18,182 nt of DNA from Opitutaceae bacterium UBA3033 (GCA_002367815.1 DFDG01000061.1:8332-26513); one strand, 5' to 3'. Numbered from the stretch's first letter, positions 1 through 7,607 are shown. Notes: generated by a model from the sequence alone, not told the origin. Program-made: numbers and translations.

Positions 1-11
1 CGTCCAGGGTG

Positions 12-46
12 AAAAAAAGGGGCCAGATTCAAAGCGAATCCGGCCC
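12..46 (-). terminator. Rho-independent terminator of the Cys-rich protein gene
   Basis: Read on the minus strand, an 11-bp stem (GGGCCGGATTC / GAATCTGGCCC, one G-U pair) closes a 5-nt loop GCTTT and is followed by CTTTTTTT. It lies about 60 nt past the stop codon of the Cys-rich gene at 105. The mismatch on the plus strand (A opposite C) becomes a wobble pair only in the minus-strand RNA, which fits a minus-strand terminator. Confidence 0.88.
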
Positions 47-104
47 GGTGAAATCGAAATGATCCGCGGATTATCCGGGGGTCATGTATTCAATGGCGGA
101 CCGC

Positions 105-440
105 TTACTTACCGCTGCAGCCGTCCTTCCCACTGCAAGAAGCTTTGTCCATGGCCTCCGCTTTACAGCCGCCCTTGCCCTTGCAGTCATTATGGCCCTT
201 GCACTCGTTGGTCGCGGTCTTGCAGTTGCCTTTGCCTTTGCAGTCATTCTTGCCCTTACAGGAATCTTTGGCGTCCATGCCCTTGCAACCGTCTTTTCCT
301 TTACAGGAATCTTTGGCTTTGGCGGCAGGTTTATCTGTAGCAGCTCCGGCGTCTTGGGCAAAACCATTGGAAGCGAGCGAGCCGGCATAAAGTCCAGCGA
401 TTGCAGCAGCCATGATGATCAAACGTGTCTTCTTAGTCAT
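105..440 (-). CDS. Secreted Cys-rich repeat protein, bufferin (BufA2)-like metallophore
   Basis: The 111-residue product has a Sec signal peptide: basic MTKKTR, a hydrophobic core to about residue 24, and likely cleavage after GFA (26-28). A Lys/Ala-rich linker follows, then ten cysteines (46, 52, 61, 67, 73, 80, 86, 92, 102, 108), mostly six residues apart in CKGKxxC units. The segment CKTATNECKGHNDCKGKG resembles BufA2-type periplasmic bufferins, a family known to bind copper or other metals. Metal binding here is inferred. The usual partners (MNIO/DUF692 BufB and a DUF2063-type BufC) are not adjacent: downstream is a terminator and upstream an unrelated dehydrogenase. I chose the ATG at 440 because the signal peptide starts there; an in-frame extension to 548 has no signal-like features. 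No Shine-Dalgarno motif is visible before it. Confidence 0.8.
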   Translation of the reverse strand: MTKKTRLIIMAAAIAGLYAGSLASNGFAQDAGAATDKPAAKAKDSCKGKDGCKGMDAKDSCKGKNDCKGKGNCKTATNECKGHNDCKGKGGCKAEAMDKASCSGKDGCSGK

Positions 441-611
441 ATATATATATATTATTGGGTTAACGGCTCCACGGCTAATGACATCGGTCACTGACCATGG
501 CCACATACTTGGGAGCACCATCCTGTGGACATATTCCCGAATGACCAAATAATAACCGCCAAGTTCGCGGCGTTATAAGTAAAAAAATATGGTAGGATCG
601 CAACGGTTCCG

Positions 612-1586
612 TCAGATAAACCTATCAGTCATTGACTTAGATCCGCCTACGAATTGAGTCAAGTTAGCCAGAAAGTGTTTCACCAAGGCCTCATCCTGAT
701 CGCGTCGCCCACCGGCTGTATGCGGGGTAACGTAACAGTTCTTCGTGGTCCAAAGCGGATGATCGGGAGCCAGTGGTTCAGGATCAAAGACATCAAGGTA
801 AGCGGCGGCGAGCCGGCCTGATGCCAACGATTCAATCAAGGCGCGGTCATCCACTGTGTTGCCCCGGCCCACATTATAGAACTTGGCCCCGGGTTTGCAG
901 CAGGCCAATCGGCGGGAGTTAACGTAGCCCTTGGTGGATGCATTGTCGGGCAGGATATTCACGACATGGTCGGCCTCGGCTAAAATACTGCTGAGCCGTT
1001 CCTCGGGGATGATGGTCACGCCCACTTCACTCCGCGTTTGGCGGCGCACGGCATAAATCCTCATCCCGAAAGGCGCGAACAACTCCCTCAGGCGTCGCCC
1101 GATGGCACCGTAACCGAGCATAAGGACGGTCTGCCCGGTCAGTAAGGTCGCGTGATATCGGCGCTCCTCATAATGCCAGGAATGATCAACCAGCTGGTCC
1201 CGGTGCGAAGGCAACAGATTGCGGCCCAACGCCAACATCATCGCCAGCACATGCTGCGCGCAGGGATCGGCAAACACTGCGGAGGCATTCGAAAAAATCG
1301 TGCCCCGGTCCTGCATGGTTTCCCTGAAATCCGGCGTGTCAAACCGGCCGTAACCGCCAGAGTTGACCTCGATCCAACGGACTCGTTTCGCCGCTAAACA
1401 ATCGCCAACCGCAGGTTGTCCAAAAAGCACATCGGCATGAGCAGTCGCCGGGTCCGTTTTACCTGCCTGCAATACATTGTTCGAACGATTAACCCCCCAG
1501 ATAAGATGGTGCGCCCGGGTGCCATCCTCCAGCAACCGGGTGGCTGCGTCGGAAAATCTTCCGTTACACCAGATGGTAAGACTCAT
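612..1586 (-). CDS. D-isomer-specific 2-hydroxyacid dehydrogenase (glyoxylate/hydroxypyruvate reductase-like)
   Basis: This 324-residue cytosolic oxidoreductase should reduce a 2-keto acid to a D-2-hydroxyacid with NAD(P)H. The Rossmann motif GYGAIG is at 158-163. The family catalytic triad is present: Arg241 (in NVGRGNTVDD), Glu270 (in DVFDPEP) and His289 (in TPHTAGG). Two arginines (181-182) at the end of the second beta strand suggest NADPH use; this is inference. Length is normal for the family. The substrate cannot be read from sequence; glyoxylate or hydroxypyruvate are typical for this subgroup. It is the last gene of a minus-strand operon, starting 3 nt after the stop of the phosphoribosyltransferase gene, so the two are probably cotranscribed. 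Confidence 0.88.
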   Translation of the reverse strand: MSLTIWCNGRFSDAATRLLEDGTRAHHLIWGVNRSNNVLQAGKTDPATAHADVLFGQPAVGDCLAAKRVRWIEVNSGGYGRFDTPDFRETMQDRGTIFSNASAVFADPCAQHVLAMMLALGRNLLPSHRDQLVDHSWHYEERRYHATLLTGQTVLMLGYGAIGRRLRELFAPFGMRIYAVRRQTRSEVGVTIIPEERLSSILAEADHVVNILPDNASTKGYVNSRRLACCKPGAKFYNVGRGNTVDDRALIESLASGRLAAAYLDVFDPEPLAPDHPLWTTKNCYVTPHTAGGRRDQDEALVKHFLANLTQFVGGSKSMTDRFI

Positions 1587-1589
1587 TGC

Positions 1590-2180
1590 TTACTCGCTCT
1601 CACTGAAAGTGCACAGCGCGTGAACATTAAAGCCGGCCTCACGCAGCAGTTTCGATCCGCCCAGTTCCGGCAAATCAATCACCGCGGCCACGCCTGCCAC
1701 CACGCCACCGATGACGGAAAAAAGTTTCGCGGCGGCCAACAGGGTGCCGCCGGTGGCGATCAGGTCATCGACGATCAATACCCGCTGGCCCGCGCGACAC
1801 GCATCGGTGTGAATCTCGACGGCCGCGGTGCCGTATTCCAAAGCATATTCCTGTGAGATCGTTTTGTAGGGCAGCTTGCCCTTCTTGCGCACCGGCACGA
1901 ATGGCTTGTGCATCTGATAGGCCAACGCACCACCCAAAATAAATCCGCGGGCATCCACCGCCGCGATGATATCGACCCCCAGTCGGGTGCAATCGAGCGA
2001 AAAGGCCTCCACCATCACGCGGATTGTCTCTGGGTCATTGAACAGCGTGGTCACGTCACGAAAGTTGACTTCCGGTTTGGGCCAGTCTCGCACCGTGCGA
2101 ACGCGGGCCTTTAAATAGTCGGCAAGTTCTTCAGGATTCATGCGCAATTGCATGACGCCGCGCGAGTGGGATACGTGCAA
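1590..2180 (-). CDS. apt: Adenine phosphoribosyltransferase
   Basis: The enzyme makes AMP from adenine and phosphoribosyl pyrophosphate in purine salvage. The PRPP-binding motif VLIVDDLIATGGT is clear (acidic pair at residues 125-126 counted from the internal Met at 2141), and FRDVTTLFNDP and VDARGFILGG match the family. The usual N-terminus (MNPEEL...) starts at 2141, giving 183 residues. A TTG at 2180 is given here because GGAGG lies 6 nt upstream of it, while the ATGs at 2153 and 2141 have no such motif. The TTG start adds 13 residues not typical of the family, so the true start is uncertain. It sits 29 nt after the lipoprotein gene and 3 nt before the hydroxyacid dehydrogenase gene. Confidence 0.95.
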   Translation of the reverse strand: MHVSHSRGVMQLRMNPEELADYLKARVRTVRDWPKPEVNFRDVTTLFNDPETIRVMVEAFSLDCTRLGVDIIAAVDARGFILGGALAYQMHKPFVPVRKKGKLPYKTISQEYALEYGTAAVEIHTDACRAGQRVLIVDDLIATGGTLLAAAKLFSVIGGVVAGVAAVIDLPELGGSKLLREAGFNVHALCTFSESE

Positions 2181-2209
2181 GCAAATCCTCCGACGAAGAT
2201 CGCCCGGGT

Positions 2210-2632
2210 TCAGTCTGCCTTCGCCTGCTTTAACGTAATTTCATGCGGCTTGACGGCATTCAGTGGCGTGACCACGTGGGCTTCCATCGAGAAATATCGC
2301 AAGCGACCTTCCACCTGAATCCGGGCCTCGATCACGTAACGACGACTGGCCGTGATGCCCCCGAATGGATAAGGTAAGACAAACGCAATCGGGGAACCAC
2401 CGGGGTTTGATCGGCTGCGCTCGGCCAACACCACTGCCGGGGCTCCTTCGCTCGTCACATCCAGCAGTCTCACCGTCAACATTGCCGCGCGGGGCAACAC
2501 CACCGGATCATCAAATCTTACGGTGCCCATCAACATCGGACGGATATCCCTCGCTTGGCCCGGGTCGGAAAAACAACCGGCGGAAAACAACGCGACCGCA
2601 CACAATATAAAAAATAAGGTGATGTTTTTCAT
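2210..2632 (-). CDS. YbaY/YscW-family lipoprotein
   Basis: This 140-residue protein begins with a lipoprotein signal peptide, a hydrophobic stretch to residue 16 and a lipobox SAGC with Cys20 as the lipidation site. The mature part follows the YbaY/YscW beta-domain pattern: GTVRFDDPVVLPRAAMLTV, then LLDVTSEGAPAVVLAE, then FVLPYPFG and YVIEARI. The family is found as outer-membrane lipoproteins; YscW acts as a pilotin in type III secretion, but nothing here indicates such a system and the role of most members is unknown. The start codon overlaps the stop of the GH50-like gene (ATGA), with GGAGG 7 nt upstream, so translation is probably coupled. Confidence 0.82.
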   Translation of the reverse strand: MKNITLFFILCAVALFSAGCFSDPGQARDIRPMLMGTVRFDDPVVLPRAAMLTVRLLDVTSEGAPAVVLAERSRSNPGGSPIAFVLPYPFGGITASRRYVIEARIQVEGRLRYFSMEAHVVTPLNAVKPHEITLKQAKAD

Positions 2633-3876
2633 ATCATATCCTCCGTGAAAATGGCCATCGCTCTTAACTCTTCCACCCGATCGTTGATCGCAGTCAACAA
2701 TTCTATATGTTCGCGGGCCTCCATTTCGTTGTTGCGCACCAAACCCGAGCCAAAAGGCGCCTGATCCCCCGCCCGGTCATGCCATCGGTTCCAGGCGTAG
2801 CCCACCACGGCCGGATGAGCCACCGCCCGCGCCAACCCGAGCCGTCCCTTGCGCAACATTCTTTCCAAAGTAGTCGGTCCCAACAATCGCCGCACCGGCG
2901 CCTCAGCTTGAAAGGATTTCTCCGCCCAACTGAAATCGCCGATAAAAACCGGGGCCACCGATTGATCCGTCAACTCCGTGTGATCCACGAAACAGGCATC
3001 GGCCAACGCCGCACAGGCCTCCCGTAAGGCCGGCTGCACCGGTCCGCCCCAACGACAACCAAACACGAGATGGTTGGGATCCTGTTGGCGAATCGCCGCC
3101 ACGGTGGTGGAAAAATATTTCTGCGCAAATTCCCGGACCCAACGATCGTCGTCCCGTTGATAACCCATGGTGGCAATCCCTTGATCCTGCTTGGTCATCG
3201 CCCGCAGCACCTCCTTGTTGGCCAGGGTGACTTTCCAATCATTCGCCATCTTCGCAAGGTTCCCGCCGTGCAGGGCCAGCCCAAATTCCCATGCGGCATG
3301 ATAGGCCGCCAAACCCGGCTCAAGGCTCAGGCAAACTTGCAACAAACCCGGCCGGTTCGGGGCCGATCGGGTTGGCCAACCCGGGCAATCGTCTGTCAAC
3401 CAACCAAGCAGGTGTTGGTTTTCCATCAGCGGACCGCATATTTCGGCCGCGTGGGCCGCTGCCAGCAATGGCCATTTGGCAGCAAACACGTCGGGCAGAC
3501 GCACCCCGGCCAGATTTATCGGGGTGCCCGCACCGCAAAAATCCACGCTGCGAAAAAACGCCAGTCCTTCATCCAAATACAACCGCTCACTGCCACAACC
3601 CAGTGTGTTAAAGCCCCAACTCCGCAGCCGCGCCCCGGGGTCGTGGGTCACCTTATCATCCGCCGCCACCCCATGCACCGCTTTGGAAAAAAACGGGCGG
3701 TCCTCCGGGTCGATCAACCACCACTGGCCACTATGGGTGCAACCGATGCGGAAAAATCCGGGAGTCCCTCGCAGGCTCTCGCGTTTAAAATCAGGCAGGG
3801 TATCGCCGGAAATTGCCATGGACCGCGAGAGTGGAGCGACCCGTTGAAAATGCAAAGCACGATTGCCGACACTCAT
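2629..3876 (-). CDS. GH50/beta-agarase-like glycoside hydrolase fold protein, active site altered
   Basis: This 415-residue protein has the layout of clan GH-A agarase-like proteins: an entry motif QWWLIDPEDRPFFSKAVHGV (51-70), a segment LGWLTDDCPGWP (157-168) where relatives usually read DNE, HLVFGCRW (269-276), VFIGDFSW (310-317) where relatives usually read IGEF, and VVGYAWNRWHD (357-367) near the end. Both expected catalytic glutamates appear to be replaced, so activity is doubtful. There is no evident signal peptide. A shorter form from Met20 (3819) is possible and would free the space shared with the divergent kinase gene. It is the first gene of a four-gene minus-strand operon. The fold assignment is by motif pattern only; substrate unknown. 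Confidence 0.65.
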   Translation of the reverse strand: MSVGNRALHFQRVAPLSRSMAISGDTLPDFKRESLRGTPGFFRIGCTHSGQWWLIDPEDRPFFSKAVHGVAADDKVTHDPGARLRSWGFNTLGCGSERLYLDEGLAFFRSVDFCGAGTPINLAGVRLPDVFAAKWPLLAAAHAAEICGPLMENQHLLGWLTDDCPGWPTRSAPNRPGLLQVCLSLEPGLAAYHAAWEFGLALHGGNLAKMANDWKVTLANKEVLRAMTKQDQGIATMGYQRDDDRWVREFAQKYFSTTVAAIRQQDPNHLVFGCRWGGPVQPALREACAALADACFVDHTELTDQSVAPVFIGDFSWAEKSFQAEAPVRRLLGPTTLERMLRKGRLGLARAVAHPAVVGYAWNRWHDRAGDQAPFGSGLVRNNEMEAREHIELLTAINDRVEELRAMAIFTEDMI

Positions 3877-3898
3877 GCAATCATCTTGTCTGTCCGCT

Positions 3899-4924
3899 AT
3901 GACCCCTGCGCGCTTCGACGAAATAACCGACCGTTTCAGGGCTTTGCGCGTCGGTATCGTTGGCGACTTTTCGCTCGATCGCTACTTCGACATTGATCCG
4001 GCGAGAGAGGAAATCTCCCTCGAAACCAAGTTGCCGGTGCACAACGTCACCCGCGTGCGCTGCCAGCCGGGCGCAGCCGGAAACATCACCGCAAATCTTG
4101 CCGCCCTTGGCGCCAACACGCTCTGGCCCGTCGGTTATTGTGGCGATGATGGCGAAGGTTTCGATTTGCGCCGGACCCTCGGCCGCGTACCCGGGGTGCG
4201 GCTCGATCATTTTCAGCAAACCCCCGAGCGTCAGACGTTCACTTATTCCAAACCCCTTCTCCATCGGCGCGATCAGGCCCCCGAGGAACTCTCCCGTCTC
4301 GACATAAAAAATTGGACGCCGACCCCGGTAGCAGTGGAGGCGCAACTTGTCGCCAGTCTTCGCACCTTGGCTCCCCAACTCGATGCGCTGGTCGTCATGG
4401 ATCAAGCCGGGGTGCGCGATATGGGAGCGATCACTTCCGGCGTGCTCGCGGCTATCGCCAACTTGCAAAGCGCATACCCCAACCTGGTTATTTTGGCCGA
4501 CAGCCGCCATGGTTTGAAAAATTTTCCTCCCCTCATCTACAAGATGAACGCGGCGGAGTTTTCTCACCTCATCGGAGTTTCTCCGCAGGATTGTCACATG
4601 GTCGCGGATATCTCCCGGCATGCGGATGAGTTGGCCCGACAAAGCAAACGTCCGGTATTTATTACGATGGCCGAAAGGGGAATCATTGGAGCCGCGCCGA
4701 ATGAATCAGCCATTCATGTTCCTGCGCTGGCGATTCGTGGCCCCATTGATATTGTAGGCGCAGGCGACACTGCTACCGCGACCTTGGCCTTGGCGGTAGC
4801 CGCTGTTGCCACCATTGAGGAGGCCATGCAACTCGCCCAAGCAGCGGCGTCCATCACCGTTCACCAAGTTGGCACCACTGGGGTCGCCAAGCCCGCCGAT
4901 ATGCAAAAACTCATTTTCCCATGA
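3899..4924 (+). CDS. PfkB-family sugar kinase, RfaE1/HldE kinase-domain-like
   Basis: This 341-residue kinase has the ribokinase-like N-terminal motif VGIVGDFSLDRY, an RfaE-like segment ETKLPVHNVTRVRCQPGAAG followed by NITANLAALGA, and the C-terminal anion-hole motif GAGDT (287-291, catalytic Asp290). The closest family by pattern is the heptose-7-phosphate kinase half of HldE/RfaE; the cytidylyltransferase-like second domain is absent. Its partner is a GT9 glycosyltransferase gene that overlaps its stop codon (ATGA), which supports a role in nucleotide-heptose or similar surface-sugar synthesis. That link is inference. Starts at TTG 3863 and ATG 3875 are also in frame; 3899 is preferred because conserved sequence begins shortly after it and the others run into the divergent gene. 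Confidence 0.85.
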   Translation: MTPARFDEITDRFRALRVGIVGDFSLDRYFDIDPAREEISLETKLPVHNVTRVRCQPGAAGNITANLAALGANTLWPVGYCGDDGEGFDLRRTLGRVPGVRLDHFQQTPERQTFTYSKPLLHRRDQAPEELSRLDIKNWTPTPVAVEAQLVASLRTLAPQLDALVVMDQAGVRDMGAITSGVLAAIANLQSAYPNLVILADSRHGLKNFPPLIYKMNAAEFSHLIGVSPQDCHMVADISRHADELARQSKRPVFITMAERGIIGAAPNESAIHVPALAIRGPIDIVGAGDTATATLALAVAAVATIEEAMQLAQAAASITVHQVGTTGVAKPADMQKLIFP

Positions 4925-5964
4925 GCGCTGCCGCATCGCCCCAGGTTGACCAGCCGCCACCCCGACGGCGCACCGTCCGACACAAACCCGCGCTCCTCGT
5001 GGCCGAGTTGAGAGGCATGGGCGACCTCGCAATCCTCATGCCCTTCTTGCAGACCGCGTGCACGCGCTTTGATGTTTCTCTGCTGGCCGGGCCCAACGCC
5101 GCGGGCTTATTGCAACGCTTCGCGCCCGAGGTGGAATTGATTCCCTGCGTTGCCCCATGGGCATTGTTCTCGGGCGGCTGGAATCTTCCGCGTTGGCCGT
5201 GGTCAAGACTGGCCGGAGTTCTGCGCGCGCTGCGAGAGCGCGATTTCCATGCCGCAGTTTCGGTATGGCCACTGATTTCCGATCATATTTTTCTTAAACT
5301 CGCGCGGCCAAAAAAATTGATTGGTTTCGGACAACGCGGCGGACGCTGGTTGCTCAACCGCGATTTAAGACGCGAAACGCACACCCATCGTTCGGAGGCA
5401 TGGCGGCGCATTGCCGAGGATCTGGGCCTCACGGCCATGTCCACTATACAACCCCGGTTGCGACCCGCGCAGGTTCGGCGCATCGTGTTGCACAGTGGGG
5501 CGTCACAACTTTTGCGCGTTTGGCCCATGGACCGCTACGCGACTCTTTTGAAAAATTTACGCCAGACCGGCTGGTCGCCCGTGGTGCTTTGCGACCAATT
5601 GCAACTTTCGCGATGGCATGCCATGGGCGAGACCTCCGCCCGCGTCCCGGTCGATATGGATGATCTCGTGGAAACCATCGCCCAAGGCTCCGCATTTCTC
5701 GGCAACGATTCCGGGCCGGGTCATGTCGCCGCCCTATGCGGCGTGCCGACCTTCACTATTTTCGGTCCTCAGGTCCCCGCTCTATTCGCGCCGGGTCATT
5801 CTCAAGCCGGTTGGGTCGAAGGTCTGCCCTGCCCCCACAAACCTTGCTTTGATCGCTGCCGCTTTGCCGAGCCGTTTTGTCTGACCGGGATCGACCGCGA
5901 TGATGTATGGCAACGCCTTACCTTTTGGTTGAAAACTCTGGAGACCCCCCATGTTGAAAAATAA
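4921..5964 (+). CDS. GT9-family glycosyltransferase (heptosyltransferase-like)
   Basis: This 347-residue GT-B enzyme resembles ADP-heptose:LPS heptosyltransferases. It has an N-terminal LLVAELRGMGDLAILMPFL motif (25-43), RIVLHSGAS before the second domain, and the signature GNDSGPGHVAALCGVP (261-276) with IFGP following. A Cys cluster (CPHKPCFDRCRF) near the C-terminus is also common in GT9 proteins. It would transfer a sugar, typically heptose, to lipopolysaccharide core or another acceptor at the inner membrane face. The first 20 residues are Pro/Arg-rich and may not be conserved. The start overlaps the kinase stop and the end overlaps the next gene by 14 nt, suggesting one transcript. Confidence 0.88.
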   Translation: MSAAASPQVDQPPPRRRTVRHKPALLVAELRGMGDLAILMPFLQTACTRFDVSLLAGPNAAGLLQRFAPEVELIPCVAPWALFSGGWNLPRWPWSRLAGVLRALRERDFHAAVSVWPLISDHIFLKLARPKKLIGFGQRGGRWLLNRDLRRETHTHRSEAWRRIAEDLGLTAMSTIQPRLRPAQVRRIVLHSGASQLLRVWPMDRYATLLKNLRQTGWSPVVLCDQLQLSRWHAMGETSARVPVDMDDLVETIAQGSAFLGNDSGPGHVAALCGVPTFTIFGPQVPALFAPGHSQAGWVEGLPCPHKPCFDRCRFAEPFCLTGIDRDDVWQRLTFWLKTLETPHVEK

Positions 5965-6733
5965 ATCCGTCGTCGTAACCGGTTCGACCAGTGGCATCGG
6001 CTTCGGCATCGCTCAGGCCATGGCCCGGTCCGGCGCCAACGTCATGCTCAACGGTTTTGGCGAAGCCACCATGATTGAGAAATTGCGCAGCTATCTCGCC
6101 ACGGAAACCGGGGTGCTGGTTTTGCATCACCCTGCAGACGTCAGCCAACCCGCGGAAGTCGCCGCCCTCATCGCCGCCACCGAATCCGCCTTCGGTTCCG
6201 TTGATGTTCTGGTCAACAATGCCGGTATCCAACACGTCGCGCCCATCGATGAATTTCCCGACGAAAAATGGACCGCGATTCAGAACATCGTGCTCAACTC
6301 CAGCTACCACGCCATCAAGGCCGCACTGCCCGGCATGAAGGCCCGCAATTGGGGCCGGATCATTAACCTCGTTTCCGCGCACGGCCTCGTCGCCTCGCCC
6401 TTCAAGTCCGCCTACGTCACCGCCAAACACGGCCAGATCGGCCTCACCAAAACGGTCGCGCTCGAAGTCGCCGAAACCGGCATCACCTGCAACGCGATCT
6501 GCCCTGGCTATGTGCGCACTCCCTTGGTCGAAGGCCAGATCGAGGCGCAAGCCAAAGCCCACAACTTGCCGCACGATCAGGTGATCCGCGAAGTGATCCT
6601 CGCCGCGCAACCCACCAAGCGCTTCGTCGAGATCGAAGAAGTCGCCGCCCTCGCCCTGTTTCTTTGTAGCGATGCTGCCAAGTCAATCACCGGTGCCGCC
6701 ATTCCCATCGACGGCGGCTGGACTGCGAGATAG
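5951..6733 (+). CDS. bdhA: D-3-hydroxybutyrate dehydrogenase (short-chain dehydrogenase)
   Basis: The 260-residue SDR protein carries the cofactor motif TGSTSGIG (10-17), NNAGIQH (89-95), and catalytic Ser142, Tyr155 and Lys159 in YVTAK. The segment NAICPGYVRTPLVEGQI and the ending IPIDGGWTA are typical of bacterial 3-hydroxybutyrate dehydrogenases, which interconvert 3-hydroxybutyrate and acetoacetate with NAD(H). Full length for the family. It overlaps the glycosyltransferase gene by 14 nt although the functions look unrelated. A link to acetoacetate made by the tyrosine pathway encoded to the right is plausible but inferred. The exact substrate among SDR relatives is not proven. Confidence 0.87.
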   Translation: MLKNKSVVVTGSTSGIGFGIAQAMARSGANVMLNGFGEATMIEKLRSYLATETGVLVLHHPADVSQPAEVAALIAATESAFGSVDVLVNNAGIQHVAPIDEFPDEKWTAIQNIVLNSSYHAIKAALPGMKARNWGRIINLVSAHGLVASPFKSAYVTAKHGQIGLTKTVALEVAETGITCNAICPGYVRTPLVEGQIEAQAKAHNLPHDQVIREVILAAQPTKRFVEIEEVAALALFLCSDAAKSITGAAIPIDGGWTAR

Positions 6734-6807
6734 CGACTACCTCGTCCGGAGCAGAGCTTGTAAATCCCGGCCAATTGCGACAGTGATCTGGTTGCGAGTC
6801 TTATCCG

Positions 6808-7479
6808 ATGGAAGCCCTGCTCATCATCCTTGGTCTTTATATTGTCGTGGCGCTGTTGGTGCTGCTCATCTGGGTGATCGTAAAAGTTCGGCGGCATGGT
6901 CAAATGCTGGATCAGCTGGAAGACGAGGTCCGTCAAAGTAACCGGGAGGTCGTTGCGCTGCGTGATTAGCTGCAAAAGACCACGCACCCCATTCAAGAAA
7001 CGGCACCGGTAAGAGCAGAAGTTCCCGCGCCGCCGGTTACCGTTCGGCACGCGGCGATCATACCGGAACCGGTTGTCATTGCTCCGGCCCCACCGCCGCT
7101 GGTTCAAGTGCCACCGCCGTTGGCCCCACCTCCATTGGTCGCAGCACCACCACCCTGCATCCCCACGCCCCCAGCCGATCGTCCGGTTTTCGTGCCTCGA
7201 CCGCCGGCCAAACCCGTCATCAATTGGGAACAGTTCATGGGGGCCAAGCTCTTCGCGTGGCTCGGTGGTCTGGCGCTGTTTTTGGGCGTGGCGCTCTTCG
7301 TCAAATATTCGTTCAAGCATAATCTCATTCCTCCCGAAGTGCGCGTTGCTTTGGGATTTTTACTCGCGATTAGCTTGATCGTGGGTGGGTTGAAAATCCC
7401 GCGGGAAAAATACGCCATTACCGCGCAGACCCTCGTGGCGACCGGAGTCATGTCGCCCACCTCCTCACGGGTGAAGTAA
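6808..7479 (+). pseudogene. Truncated DUF2339 membrane protein gene with in-frame stop
   Basis: Reading from the ATG at 6808 gives an N-terminal transmembrane segment (ILGLYIVVALLVLLIWVIV), a short coiled stretch, then TAG at 6967-6969. The same frame continues through a Pro-rich linker into the DUF2339 core: NWEQFMGAKLFAWLGG, then ALFVKYSF, then LIPPEVRVALGF and YAITAQTLVATGV. DUF2339 proteins usually continue for many hundreds of residues with numerous membrane helices; here similarity stops after ATGV near 7448 and the frame ends at 7477-7479. The gene is therefore both interrupted and 3'-deleted. Family assignment is by recognisable motifs; the function of DUF2339 is not known. Confidence 0.8.
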
Positions 7480-7607
7480 ACCGCGCCAAGCGAAACCCCT
7501 TCGCCAACCTCAATGGCGGCTATGTTTTCTGGGGCGCCCTCGCCCTAGTCGTCGTCGGATTACTGGTGGTCGTGGCGAAGCTCCTGCCGAAGCCACCTAG
7601 CGCGTGA
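7449..7607 (+). pseudogene. C-terminal remnant of a polytopic membrane protein (possibly a POT/MFS-type transporter)
   Basis: Immediately where DUF2339 similarity ends, a different frame opens: HLLTGEVNRAKRNPF, then NGGYVFWGALALVVVGLLVV and a short tail KLLPKPPSA ending at TGA 7605-7607. It contains one strong transmembrane helix and looks like a genuine transporter tail, with no start of its own. The aromatic-Trp then helix then short basic tail pattern resembles the last helix of peptide (POT-family) transporters, but this identity is a guess. The junction suggests a deletion that fused two genes out of frame. Confidence 0.5.

Noticed and set aside
486..496. Short palindrome GGTCA-C-TGACC upstream of the Cys-rich gene as an operator
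   Set aside because: Five-bp arms are expected by chance in a region this size and no promoter elements could be aligned with it.
551..575. Hairpin ATAACcGCC ... GGCGTTAT as a terminator for the hydroxyacid dehydrogenase
   Set aside because: The stem is short with a bulge and the following T-run on the minus strand is broken (TATTT), so I could not support it as a terminator.
3070..3996. 308-residue plus-strand reading frame opposite the GH50-like gene
   Set aside because: It is antisense to a protein with recognisable motifs, has no motifs of its own, and results from few stops in GC-rich antisense sequence.
6577..7320. Long minus-strand reading frame rich in Trp, Arg and Gly
   Set aside because: It is the reverse of the Pro-rich linker of the DUF2339 remnant and of the end of the SDR gene; composition is what a Pro/Ala-coding strand gives in reverse and there are no domain motifs.
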